Below are positions 35,111 through 42,913 of a DNA stretch of 64,000 nt, piece by piece. Source of the DNA: Marinobacter sediminum (GTDB lineage Bacteria; Pseudomonadota; Gammaproteobacteria; Pseudomonadales; Oleiphilaceae); assembly GCF_016820575.1 (NCBI RefSeq), contig NZ_JAEMQH010000002.1, forward strand, positions 1 through 64,000, written 5' to 3'. Made by a program: the position numbers and the translations under genes. Positions within the stretch are counted from its first letter, which is position 1. Every line of letters starts with the position of its first letter. The notes beneath the pieces are model-generated. The model was not told the DNA's origin. It worked only from the letters and a program-made list of their open reading frames with translations, and made no database searches.

Positions 35111-35815
35111 TCAATTAGCCCCGTAACGCTCGTGCAGAATGCTGACCCGATGCACGTAAGCTTTGGTTTCGGCGTAGGGCGGCACGCCTTGATAGCGGCT
35201 GACCGCACCTGGGCCGGCATTATACGCTGCCGTCGCTAACCGAATATCGCCGTTGAAGCGCTGAAGCATCTTGGCCAGGTAATTCACCCCGCCACGAATG
35301 TTCTGTTCGGCCACCAGGGCATTGACCACGCCCAGTTCCTTCGCAGTTCCCGGCATCAGCTGCATCAGCCCCTGGGCACCGACTGGTGACAGGGCTTTCT
35401 CGTTGAACGCCGACTCGGCGTGAATCACTGCCCGGACCAGAGCCGGATCAACCCCGAATTCCCGGGCCGCGGTTTTGATTTCGTTGCGATAGGGGCTGGT
35501 GAAGAGCGGTGTCTTGCGCCAGTCGACGCTGGAATCGGGGTCACAGGCGTAGCAGTGGAAGCGAATGACATCGAACTCAGCCGTGGCCGGGCGGATGCTG
35601 CTGTACGCCACCACCCCGTTCTCATCCTCGTAGCGATACACGGTATCGTTGCCGCTGGAGGGGCGCGCCTCGGTTGCTTTAACGTTGGTGAATTCGACCG
35701 TGCCGTCCGGATGCACAATGCGTTTGACGCTATCGGCATGTGCCGGAACGGCACACAGCGATGTCGCAATGGCGAGCAGGACGAATAGGGCGGCTGGAGT
35801 CTGGCCTGGGCTCAT
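35111..35815 (-). CDS. Lytic transglycosylase with SLT and DUF4124 domains
   Basis: A 234-residue periplasmic enzyme that cuts peptidoglycan glycan strands. Signal peptide about 1-27 (AVPAHA-D). A DUF4124-type segment (about 30-80; VHPDGTVEFTNVK, YRYEDENGVVAYSS) precedes the SLT domain (about 110-230), where HAESAFNEKALSPVGAQGLMQLMPGTAKELGV carries the catalytic Glu, with AYNAGPGAVSRYQGVPPYAETKAYVHRV after it. Its stop is close to the convergent LysE gene. Confidence 0.9.
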   Translation of the reverse strand: MSPGQTPAALFVLLAIATSLCAVPAHADSVKRIVHPDGTVEFTNVKATEARPSSGNDTVYRYEDENGVVAYSSIRPATAEFDVIRFHCYACDPDSSVDWRKTPLFTSPYRNEIKTAAREFGVDPALVRAVIHAESAFNEKALSPVGAQGLMQLMPGTAKELGVVNALVAEQNIRGGVNYLAKMLQRFNGDIRLATAAYNAGPGAVSRYQGVPPYAETKAYVHRVSILHERYGAN

Positions 35816-35924
35816 TCAATATCCGTGCGGTTTTGTCCGGTATCCGGGGCCGATCCCGGCCCCTGCTACCGAAAGTATACGGCTTTATCGCCACGATAAA
35901 ACCGCACGAATTGTTTGTTAATCG

Positions 35925-36371
35925 TTACCGTTCCAGTACTGCTGGCCAGTTCTCATTGCCGAGGCGGATAAAGTTCTCGGTATCTGCCAACCAGCGATCC
36001 TGAATGTCCTGGCTGTAGTTCAGGTACAACTTGCCATCCCGGACGGTCCAATGCTTGGGGTCACCCTTGGCAAGGTAGCCCTGGCTGACCGCCCAGGCGC
36101 AATACCCGCCGTACACCGGTGCATAGGCTTCCGGATTGGACTCAAACTTGGCCCGGTTCTCGGCACTGGTAAATCGCCAGGTGACACCCAGATACTCGGC
36201 GGTGTGGTTGGATGAGCCCTTTACCGCCTGCTCGGTATCAAAATAGCTGACCACATCGTAGCCGCCGGCCCCGGTGTTGGAGAGCAAGCCCGTGTACACC
36301 GGATCTTCTGCGGCAGTTGCGGGACCGGTGAGCATGACTAGCAGGAACGACAGTGTTAAAGCGCGAAACAT
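35925..36371 (-). CDS. Secreted YHS-domain protein
   Basis: A 148-residue protein with a signal peptide (about 1-20, ending TGPATAAE). GYDVVSYFDTEQAVKGSSNHTAEYLGVTWRFTSAENRAKFESNPEAYAPVYGGYCAWAVSQG is a classic extracellular YHS domain, with one Cys in GGYCAWA. YHS domains are associated with metal handling or redox proteins, but the function is not established. A GC hairpin (GGGGCC...GGCCCC) lies downstream at about 35848-35864. Confidence 0.85.
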   Translation of the reverse strand: MFRALTLSFLLVMLTGPATAAEDPVYTGLLSNTGAGGYDVVSYFDTEQAVKGSSNHTAEYLGVTWRFTSAENRAKFESNPEAYAPVYGGYCAWAVSQGYLAKGDPKHWTVRDGKLYLNYSQDIQDRWLADTENFIRLGNENWPAVLER

Positions 36372-36458
36372 GGCGGTTTCCTCTCAAGGGACGGTATAGT
36401 CCTTAGACCAAAAGCCTGCGCGGTTGTTACAGCCGCGCGTCATTTTTCCGGAGTAGAA

Positions 36459-36998
36459 ATGGCTCAACCTGATTCACATCGCAACATTGTTCTCATTGGT
36501 ATGCCGGGCAGTGGCAAGAGTACCGTGGGCGTGCTGTTGGCCAAGCGACTGGGCATGGGGTTTGTGGATACTGACTTGCTGATCCAGGAGCAGGCCGGTC
36601 GCACTCTGCAGGCAATTGTGGATGAAGACGGTTACCAGGCGCTTCGGCACGTGGAAGAGCAGGTACTGCTGGATCTGGATGTCAGCGCCAAAGTCATCAG
36701 CACCGGTGGCAGTGCTGTATACAGTGACCGGGCGATGCAACATCTCAAGGCTTACGGTGTGATGGTGTTTCTGGATATTCCGCTGGAGCTGGTGATCAAA
36801 CGCATCGGTGATCACAGTGCCCGGGGTATTTCCCGGAGACCGGATCAGTCGCTGGAAGCCCTGTTCGAGGAGCGGTTCGCGTTGTACCACGGCTACGCGG
36901 ACATCGTTATTGATGGAGCAGGCCAGGATCAGGAATCCACCTGTACCGCTGTCGTCGACGCTCTAGCGTGCGACGCCACCCAAAGGACGGGGAAGTAA
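36459..36998 (+). CDS. Shikimate kinase
   Basis: A 179-residue nucleotide kinase that phosphorylates shikimate in aromatic amino acid synthesis. Walker A GMPGSGKST (about 14-22), VDTD with the substrate-binding Asp, RHVEEQVL with Arg, STGGSAVYS in place of the usual TGGG, and the lid RGISRRPDQSLEALFEERFALY are all visible. It is not next to aroB, unlike the usual aroK, so it may be a second copy of AroL type. The substrate is likely but not proven, as the TGGG motif reads TGGS. Confidence 0.82.
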   Translation: MAQPDSHRNIVLIGMPGSGKSTVGVLLAKRLGMGFVDTDLLIQEQAGRTLQAIVDEDGYQALRHVEEQVLLDLDVSAKVISTGGSAVYSDRAMQHLKAYGVMVFLDIPLELVIKRIGDHSARGISRRPDQSLEALFEERFALYHGYADIVIDGAGQDQESTCTAVVDALACDATQRTGK

Positions 36999-37090
36999 AG
37001 TAGATCGGGACAATATCGTAGAATTAACTATGGCCAGGTGGATGTGCCGTCTATAGCATCACGCGCCCAATTTCCAAACTGGTTGTGTGA

Positions 37091-38653
37091 ATGTCTTCCA
37101 TAGATACTGCAATACCTACCGCCGATACCTCTGGTGTTCGACGTATTGGCGATCCTCTTGTTCTTGCCCTGACCATGGGCTTTATTTTTCTGTTCGTGGG
37201 TTGGTCCGTGACTGACGCAGAAGGCCTGTCTGCCGTCATCAATACCGGCTTCACCTGGACCGCAAAATACCTGGGTTCGTTTTTCCAGCTTCTGCTGCTG
37301 GCTACGTTCTTCATTGCCCTGGTGGTTGCCTTTGGCCGTGCCGGCGTTGCACGCCTGGGTGGTCTTGAGAAGCCGGAGATCAGCACGTTCCGCTGGATGT
37401 CGATGATTCTCTGCACCCTGCTGGCCGGTGGCGGTGTGTTCTTCGCCGCGGGCGAGCCGGTCTATCACTTTGTGGTCGCGCCGCCGGTGTCCACCGCTGA
37501 GGCGGGTACCGCTGAAGCTGTTGCGCCTGCCATGGCGCAATCGTTTATGCATTGGGGCTTTCTCGCCTGGGCCGTTCTGGGCTCGCTGACCGCCCTGGTG
37601 CTGGCGCATGCCCACTACGTTAAGGGCAAGCCTCTGCAGCCGCGCACGCTGCTTTACCCGGTACTTGGCGAGCGAGTCATGCAAGGCTGGTTCGGTGGTG
37701 TTGTCGACGCCCTGTGTGTCATTGCCGTAGTGGCAGGCACTGTTGGCCCTATCGGGTTCCTGGCAACTCAGATGAGCTTTGGTCTGCATGAACTGTTCGG
37801 CGTGGCCGATACCTTCACCACTCAGCTCGTGATCCTGACCCTGCTGGCCGGTGTTTACATGACCTCAGCGATTACTGGGGTTCATAAGGGTATTCAGATC
37901 CTCAGCCGTTTCAACGTAATCCTGGCGCTGGTTATCGCGGCCGTGATCTTCGTGTTCGGGCCCACGCTGTTCTTGACCAACACTTATCTGGCGTCGATGG
38001 GCGAGTACGTGTCGTCGTTCTTTGCGATGTCGACACTGACCTCAGAAACGGCACCAGACTGGTGGATGAAATGGTGGACGGTGTTCTTTTTCGCCTGGTT
38101 CATCGGTTACACGCCCCTGATGTCGATCTTCGTGGCGCGCATTTCCCGTGGTCGCAGCATTCGTCAGACTATTCTGGCAGTTGCCGTTCTGGCGCCTATT
38201 GCCACGTCGATCTGGTTCACGCTGCTAGGTGGCTCGGGTATCTATTACCAGCTTACCGGCGCCTTTGATCTGACTTCGGCGCTGAACAACTTCTCCTTTG
38301 ACGTGGCCACTTTGACCGTAGCTGAGGCATTGCCGGGCGGCACGCTTATGGCGGCGGCAATCCTGTTGCTGACCACCATTTTCGTTGCCACTACGGGTGA
38401 TTCCATGAGTTACGCCATTGCCACCGTGGGTGCTGGGCACGATGAGCCACACTACCTGGTACGTGCGTTCTGGGGTGGTGCGATGGCACTAATGGCCGCG
38501 ATTCTTCTGTACATGGGGGCGGGGCAGATCGGTGTACTGCAGCAGTTCATCGTGATCACGGCGATTCCCGTGTCGCTGATCATCCTGCCTTCGCTGTGGA
38601 CCGGGCCGAAAGCGGCCTATGCCATGGCCCGGTCACAGGGTGTCGCGCTGTAA
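37091..38653 (+). CDS. BCCT-family betaine/carnitine/choline transporter
   Basis: A 520-residue permease with 12 predicted spans. The family motif region WWMKWWTVFFFAWFIGYTPLMSIFVARISRGRSIRQ is clear, though the core aromatic box differs from glycine betaine carriers (WTVFFFAWFIGYTP). LLAGGGVFFAAGEPVYHFVVAPP near span 3 also fits. It imports trimethylammonium or related compounds, for osmoprotection or as food; there are no long regulatory tails as in osmosensing BetP. Monocistronic. Confidence 0.9.
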   Translation: MSSIDTAIPTADTSGVRRIGDPLVLALTMGFIFLFVGWSVTDAEGLSAVINTGFTWTAKYLGSFFQLLLLATFFIALVVAFGRAGVARLGGLEKPEISTFRWMSMILCTLLAGGGVFFAAGEPVYHFVVAPPVSTAEAGTAEAVAPAMAQSFMHWGFLAWAVLGSLTALVLAHAHYVKGKPLQPRTLLYPVLGERVMQGWFGGVVDALCVIAVVAGTVGPIGFLATQMSFGLHELFGVADTFTTQLVILTLLAGVYMTSAITGVHKGIQILSRFNVILALVIAAVIFVFGPTLFLTNTYLASMGEYVSSFFAMSTLTSETAPDWWMKWWTVFFFAWFIGYTPLMSIFVARISRGRSIRQTILAVAVLAPIATSIWFTLLGGSGIYYQLTGAFDLTSALNNFSFDVATLTVAEALPGGTLMAAAILLLTTIFVATTGDSMSYAIATVGAGHDEPHYLVRAFWGGAMALMAAILLYMGAGQIGVLQQFIVITAIPVSLIILPSLWTGPKAAYAMARSQGVAL

Positions 38654-38684
38654 CTGTTAAGTCCTCAGTACGACATTGTACTTC

Positions 38685-38715
38685 CGGCTGGGGGCCCTAC
38701 TTGGGACCCCGGCCG
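38685..38715. terminator. Hairpin between BCCT gene and DUF1328 gene
   Basis: CGGCTGGGG (38685-38693) pairs with CCCCGGCCG (38707-38715) with one G-U pair. It lies beyond the BCCT stop and overlaps the 3' end of the convergent DUF1328 gene. Confidence 0.55.
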
Positions 38716-38870
38716 CGAAGCACATTGACGACGACGGAGATCACCAGCAACACGAGAAAGATGAAAAACAGAATTTGTGCGAACTCCGTTGCCGCACCGG
38801 CAATGCCGCCGAATCCCAGCACGCCCGCGACTACCGCAATAATGAGACAAACAATCGCCCAATAGAGCAT
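38697..38870 (-). CDS. DUF1328 (YtjA-like) small membrane protein
   Basis: A 57-residue hydrophobic protein: [20 protein letters not shown], then [23 protein letters not shown], then [14 protein letters not shown]. Two membrane spans with a short GGIAGAA turn and a basic tail match DUF1328 closely, and the length is that of the family. AAGGAC lies before the ATG. Function is unknown; such proteins are often induced by envelope or stationary-phase stress. Confidence 0.87.
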   Translation of the reverse strand: MLYWAIVCLIIAVVAGVLGFGGIAGAATEFAQILFFIFLVLLVISVVVNVLRGRGPK

Positions 38871-38896
38871 GTCCTTTCCTCCTTATTTGGTCTTCG

Positions 38897-38920
38897 CTCT
38901 TCACTCTTCACTCTTCACTC
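38897..38920. repeat. CTCTTCA 7-bp tandem repeat
   Basis: Three full units of CTCTTCA (38897, 38904, 38911) plus CTC, preceded by a degenerate unit GTCTTCG. It lies 27 bases upstream of the DUF1328 start, in its promoter region, and could vary in copy number. A second short repeat, AGCACAGGG, appears twice at 38922 and 38933. Confidence 0.75.
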
Positions 38921-38952
38921 TAGCACAGGGTAAGCACAGGGCATTCCAGCCC

Positions 38953-39597
38953 CTAGGCCTCCTGCGCAATTTCTCGCAAGGCACTGACCAGCGTGTCGGG
39001 TTCCTGGGCTCCTGATATCAGGTATTTCTGATTCACGATATAGGCGGGCACCGCCGAGACTCCAGCCTGTTGGTACTGGGCCTCATCTGCGCGCACGGCG
39101 TCGGCATAACGGTCGGAGCTGAGTACGGCACGGGCTTCCTCTGCGTCCAGACCCACCGAGGTAACGCAGTGCGCGAGGACCTCTGTGTCCGTCACGTTCT
39201 CCGCGCGGCCAAAATAGGCCTCGAACAGGGCCATCTTCATCTCGGTTTGCTTGCCGTACTCACCGGCCCACTTCACCAGCCGGTGGCCATCGAAGGTATT
39301 GCGGGTGTAACGCTCCTGCAGCTTCTCGAAGTTCAGGCCGAGGTCTTTGGCAATCTCCATCATCTGGGCCTGGTTGGCTCGCATCTCCTCCTCGCTGCGG
39401 CCGTACTTGCGCGCCAGCGCCGGAAGGATAGGTTCACCATCCCCAGTTGGATCCGGATTCAGCTCAAAGGCGTGCCACTCGACATGAACGTCCAGCTCGC
39501 CTTTCAGTTTGGCCATGGCCTTTTCAAGGCGGGCATAGCCGATGGCGCACCAGGGACAGGCAATGTCGGAAACGATATCAATCTGCAGTGTGGTCAT
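38953..39597 (-). CDS. DsbA-family oxidoreductase (FrnE-like)
   Basis: A 214-residue cytoplasmic DsbA-fold protein. DIVSDIACPWCAIGYARLEKAM holds the CPWC redox motif, a helical insertion follows (about 60-150), and VSAVPAYIVNQKYLISGAQ contains the cis-Pro. No signal peptide. FrnE-like proteins are proposed isomerases or disulfide oxidoreductases. Monocistronic. Confidence 0.88.
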   Translation of the reverse strand: MTTLQIDIVSDIACPWCAIGYARLEKAMAKLKGELDVHVEWHAFELNPDPTGDGEPILPALARKYGRSEEEMRANQAQMMEIAKDLGLNFEKLQERYTRNTFDGHRLVKWAGEYGKQTEMKMALFEAYFGRAENVTDTEVLAHCVTSVGLDAEEARAVLSSDRYADAVRADEAQYQQAGVSAVPAYIVNQKYLISGAQEPDTLVSALREIAQEA

Positions 39598-39658
39598 GGG
39601 GGCTCCCGGTCGGATGTAGTGTGCTCAGGTTACCGGAAAATGTGCGGTGGTGTCGTGA

Positions 39659-40999
39659 TCAGGCACCTTGAGCTACTGGCTCGGAATCCAGACGTTTGCC
39701 AGACCAGTTCTCCATCAGGCGGCAGGTCACGAGATCTCCGGTAACATTGATGGCGGTACGACACATATCGAGAATCCGATCGACGCCCATGATCAGTGCT
39801 ATGCCGCTGGGGGGGATCCCGACGGTTTGCAGAACCATCGCCAGAATCACAATGCCCACCCCGGGCGTTGCCGGGGAGCCAATCGAGGCACCCACAGCCA
39901 TGGCAACCACCAGAGCCATGCTGCCGGTACTCAGATCGATGCCGTAGACCTGGGCCAGGAAAATAGTGGCAACCGCTTGATACAGAGCCGTGCCATTCAT
40001 GTTGATGGTGGCCCCGAGGGGGATAACGAACTGGGAGACCGAAGGCCGAACCCCGAGCTTGTCTTCAGCGGTTTTGATCGATAGCGGCATGACAGCCGCC
40101 GAGCTGGAGGTTGAAAAAGCCAGCAGCAAAACATCGCGACTGTCTTTGAGGAACCGCAGGGGCGGCTGGCCGGCCACCAGTTTGAGAATGAGCAGATAGA
40201 CGCCAAGCATGATCAGCAAACCGACAACGACCGTAGCAACGTAAGAGGCCATGCCCAGCATGGCGGTAAAACCGATCGTGGCTGTGAGCTGAGCCATCAG
40301 ACCGAAGACAGCAAGGGGCGCCAAACGCATGGCCCAGCGCACCACGGTCATACAGATTTGTTGCAGGGAATCCAGCAGGTCGAGCATGGGCCGAGAGCTT
40401 TTAGGCTCCATGGTCACCAGCGCGATGCCCACAATGACGGAGAAGATAACCACCTGGAGCATTTGCCCTTCGACCATGGCATCCAGGGGGTTTCCGGGTA
40501 GGAGACCGATCAGGGTTTGAGGCAGCTCAGTGACACTGGGCATGGCGGCGCCGGTTGTGACGTCCGTTGCAGGGACGGTGGTGGCCAAGCCTTTCATCAT
40601 ACTACCGGGGTTCATCAGACCACCGATCCAGAGGCCTATGGCGGCAGCGAGGGCGGTGGTTATTACGAAGAAACTGGTCACCCGCAGGCCCAGTTTACGC
40701 AATTGTTCCAGGTTCTCGCTGGCGGCCAGGCCGCGAACGACTGAGGCTATGACTAACGGGATGACGATCATCTGGATGGTGGCCAGGAACAGCTGCCCGG
40801 GAAACGCCAGCCAGTTGCCGATCAGGGTGCCGGTGTCCGGCTCTACGAGGCCGACTGAGGGGCCCAGCAGAGTCCCCACGACGAGCCCCAAGAACATACC
40901 GATCAAAACCTTGAGCCACAGACGGCCCTTGACGAGACCCGAGAGGTAGGTGTTCAGGTGGCGCAACTGGGATGGGTAGTAGCTGTTGTTTTCGGCCAT
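39659..40999 (-). CDS. Dicarboxylate/amino acid:cation symporter (DAACS family)
   Basis: A 446-residue membrane carrier. LWLKVLIGMFLGLVVGTLLGP opens it. The serine-rich re-entrant loop AFSTSSSAAVMP, the substrate motif IPLGATINMNGTALYQAVATIFLAQ and the second hairpin GVGIVILAMVLQTVGIP are as in GltP/DctA relatives. It moves glutamate, aspartate or C4-dicarboxylates with sodium or protons. Start choice is uncertain: ATG 40999 (MAENNSYYPS) or ATG 41050; neither has a strong ribosome site. Confidence 0.9.
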   Translation of the reverse strand: MAENNSYYPSQLRHLNTYLSGLVKGRLWLKVLIGMFLGLVVGTLLGPSVGLVEPDTGTLIGNWLAFPGQLFLATIQMIVIPLVIASVVRGLAASENLEQLRKLGLRVTSFFVITTALAAAIGLWIGGLMNPGSMMKGLATTVPATDVTTGAAMPSVTELPQTLIGLLPGNPLDAMVEGQMLQVVIFSVIVGIALVTMEPKSSRPMLDLLDSLQQICMTVVRWAMRLAPLAVFGLMAQLTATIGFTAMLGMASYVATVVVGLLIMLGVYLLILKLVAGQPPLRFLKDSRDVLLLAFSTSSSAAVMPLSIKTAEDKLGVRPSVSQFVIPLGATINMNGTALYQAVATIFLAQVYGIDLSTGSMALVVAMAVGASIGSPATPGVGIVILAMVLQTVGIPPSGIALIMGVDRILDMCRTAINVTGDLVTCRLMENWSGKRLDSEPVAQGA

Positions 41000-41097
41000 G
41001 TTTGGGCGTCGTCCGACTGTGAGTAGAGGTCCTTCCACTGGAGCACTCATTACACATCAGGCCCAGCTGGGTGACCGTGAGCTGGGTCAATTCTTTA

Positions 41098-41814
41098 TCA
41101 GAATCCGGCGGGTCCGGTTTGTCTGACTGAGTCAATTTCCCGTGCGGTCAAAGACCGGTAAGCACCGGGGTTCAGGTCTGCTTCAAGCATGAGTTGCCCC
41201 ATCCTCTCGCGATGCAGTGCGGTCACCCGATTGCCTACCGCATGGAACATGCGCTTGATTTGATGGTAGCGGCCTTCATAGATAGTCACCCTCGCTTCCC
41301 GTGGCCCCAGTTGCTCCAGTTGAGCAGGTGAGGTGCGGAGCTGTTCATACTCAAACCAGAGTCCCTCGGCAAACCGTTTCGAGGTTTCCGCGCTGATTGG
41401 CTGCTCGGTGATGACGTGATAGACCTTGGGTATCTTGACCTTGGGTTCAGTGAGCTGACGGGACCACTGGCCATCATTGGTGAGAATAAGCAGACCGGTG
41501 CTCGCCCGATCCAGCCGGCCGGCAATGTGCAGCTCTGGCCGCAGGGCGGGGGCGATCAGATCCAGGGCAGTGGGGTGCACGGTGTCCACCGTGGCGCTGA
41601 GGTAACCCGCCGGTTTGTGCAGCATCAAATAGTGCGGCGTGTCAGCGGCCTGAATGATTTCACCATCCAGAGCGACGCTGGAGAAGCGATCGACTTCCCG
41701 GGCAGAGCTCCGGCATGGCGTGCCATCCACCGTCACCCGGCCCGCGGCGATCAGGGCGTTGGCCCGCTTGCGACTAATGCCGTCCTGGTTGCTCAGAATT
41801 CGGGAAAGCTTCAT
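41098..41814 (-). CDS. rsuA: 16S rRNA pseudouridine(516) synthase
   Basis: A 238-residue RsuA-type enzyme. The N-terminal S4 RNA-binding domain (about 1-55; MKLSRILSNQDGISRKRANALIAAGRVTVDG) is followed by the catalytic domain with GRLDRASTGLLILTNDG, where the Asp attacks the uridine, and EGRYHQIKRMFHAVGNRVTALHRERMG. It isomerises U516 of 16S rRNA in E. coli; the same target is presumed. Confidence 0.9.
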   Translation of the reverse strand: MKLSRILSNQDGISRKRANALIAAGRVTVDGTPCRSSAREVDRFSSVALDGEIIQAADTPHYLMLHKPAGYLSATVDTVHPTALDLIAPALRPELHIAGRLDRASTGLLILTNDGQWSRQLTEPKVKIPKVYHVITEQPISAETSKRFAEGLWFEYEQLRTSPAQLEQLGPREARVTIYEGRYHQIKRMFHAVGNRVTALHRERMGQLMLEADLNPGAYRSLTAREIDSVRQTGPAGF

Positions 41815-41880
41815 GGTGTGAATCGACTATGCTGAGATAAAGATTAAAAGAAACTGACGACAATAATACGAGGAACTGCC

Positions 41881-42117
41881 ATGCCATTCTCCGCTGATCA
41901 CCTTGCCGAACTCAATCTCCTGACTCAGTTTGAGTCCACCTCCAGTCAGGAGGGGATCAAGGTTCATGCTCATTCGGCAGCCCCGGAAACCGTCAGGGCG
42001 GCGGAAAGCCTGTTTGCCCGGGGCCTGATCAGCCAGAAGGACGGCGGCTACCTGACGCCCCTGGGTGCCGAGGCGGTGGATCTGACCCAGAAACTCCAAT
42101 CCATTCTCAGCAGCTGA
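41881..42117 (+). CDS. TIGR02647 family small protein
   Basis: A 78-residue conserved protein. FSADHLAELNLLTQFESTSSQEGIKVH and RGLISQKDGGYLTPLGAEAVDLTQKL match the TIGR02647 family, known from pseudomonads and relatives. The text suggests a small winged-helix-like fold, so DNA binding is possible, but function is unknown. It is divergent from rsuA by 66 bases. Confidence 0.85.
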   Translation: MPFSADHLAELNLLTQFESTSSQEGIKVHAHSAAPETVRAAESLFARGLISQKDGGYLTPLGAEAVDLTQKLQSILSS

Positions 42118-42181
42118 CCCGAGCCAGGCGACGGGCCGCGAGTTAAAAAGCTCGGGCCTGCGCCAACCAAAGGTGGTGTCG

Positions 42182-42913
42182 ATGGGCAGCTACAAGAGCT
42201 CTCCCATTCTCTGGATGGCACTGAGTATAACCAGCGTTGTTGCCATCGTTGGTGTGCTTTACGCCCTGGGCATCCATCGTCAGGTGCTGGATCTGCTGCA
42301 CTGGGTGGACCGTCAGGGTGCCTGGGCGGCGATCATGTTCATCGCCATCATGGCACTGGCGATGGTGCTCCTGCTGCCGGGGGTGCTGCTTACCACCGGC
42401 GCGGGCTTTGTATTCGGGGTGGTGGAGGGCACCACTTATGTGGTGGTCGGCACAACCCTTGGAGCTGCCATCGCCTTTCTGATTGCCCGGTACTTTCTTG
42501 GTGAACGGGCCCACATTTATATCCAGAGCCGCGTCGGGCTTCTGGCGGTCAGCCGTGAGATGGCTCCCCACGGTTGGAAGGTCGTGCTGCTGACGCGGCT
42601 GATTCCTTTCTTTCCCGGCAAGCTTTCCAATTTCCTGTTCGGACTGACCAACTTTTCCTTTGGCGGCTTTGTTGCCGGGACCTTCATTGGCGTGATGCCG
42701 TTTTCGCTGCACAACGTGTACCTGGGGTCGCTGACGGCGGACCTGTCGACTCTTGGTGCCCGCGAAACCGCCAGGACGCCACTTGAATGGGGCATCTACG
42801 GCGCAGGCTTTGTCGGCACGGTGGCAGCAGTGCTGTTTTTTAACCGGCTCGCCCGCCGGGCTTTGGCGCGCTATCGGGTGGCGGCCCAGGCAACCGACCT
42901 GAGGGAGAAGTGA
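42182..42913 (+). CDS. TVP38/TMEM64 (VTT) family membrane protein
   Basis: A 243-residue inner membrane protein with about six hydrophobic segments. LPGVLLTTGAGFVFGVVEGTTYVVVGTTLGAAIAFLIARYFLG and LLTRLIPFFPGKLSNFLFGLTNFSFGGFVAGTFIGVMPFSLHNVYLGS are the two re-entrant halves of the VTT domain, a fold of lipid scramblase and DedA-type proteins. The ATG at 42182 has AAAGGTGG upstream. Its stop is one base before the start of the glycosidase-like gene, so the two act as one unit. Confidence 0.88.
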   Translation: MGSYKSSPILWMALSITSVVAIVGVLYALGIHRQVLDLLHWVDRQGAWAAIMFIAIMALAMVLLLPGVLLTTGAGFVFGVVEGTTYVVVGTTLGAAIAFLIARYFLGERAHIYIQSRVGLLAVSREMAPHGWKVVLLTRLIPFFPGKLSNFLFGLTNFSFGGFVAGTFIGVMPFSLHNVYLGSLTADLSTLGARETARTPLEWGIYGAGFVGTVAAVLFFNRLARRALARYRVAAQATDLREK

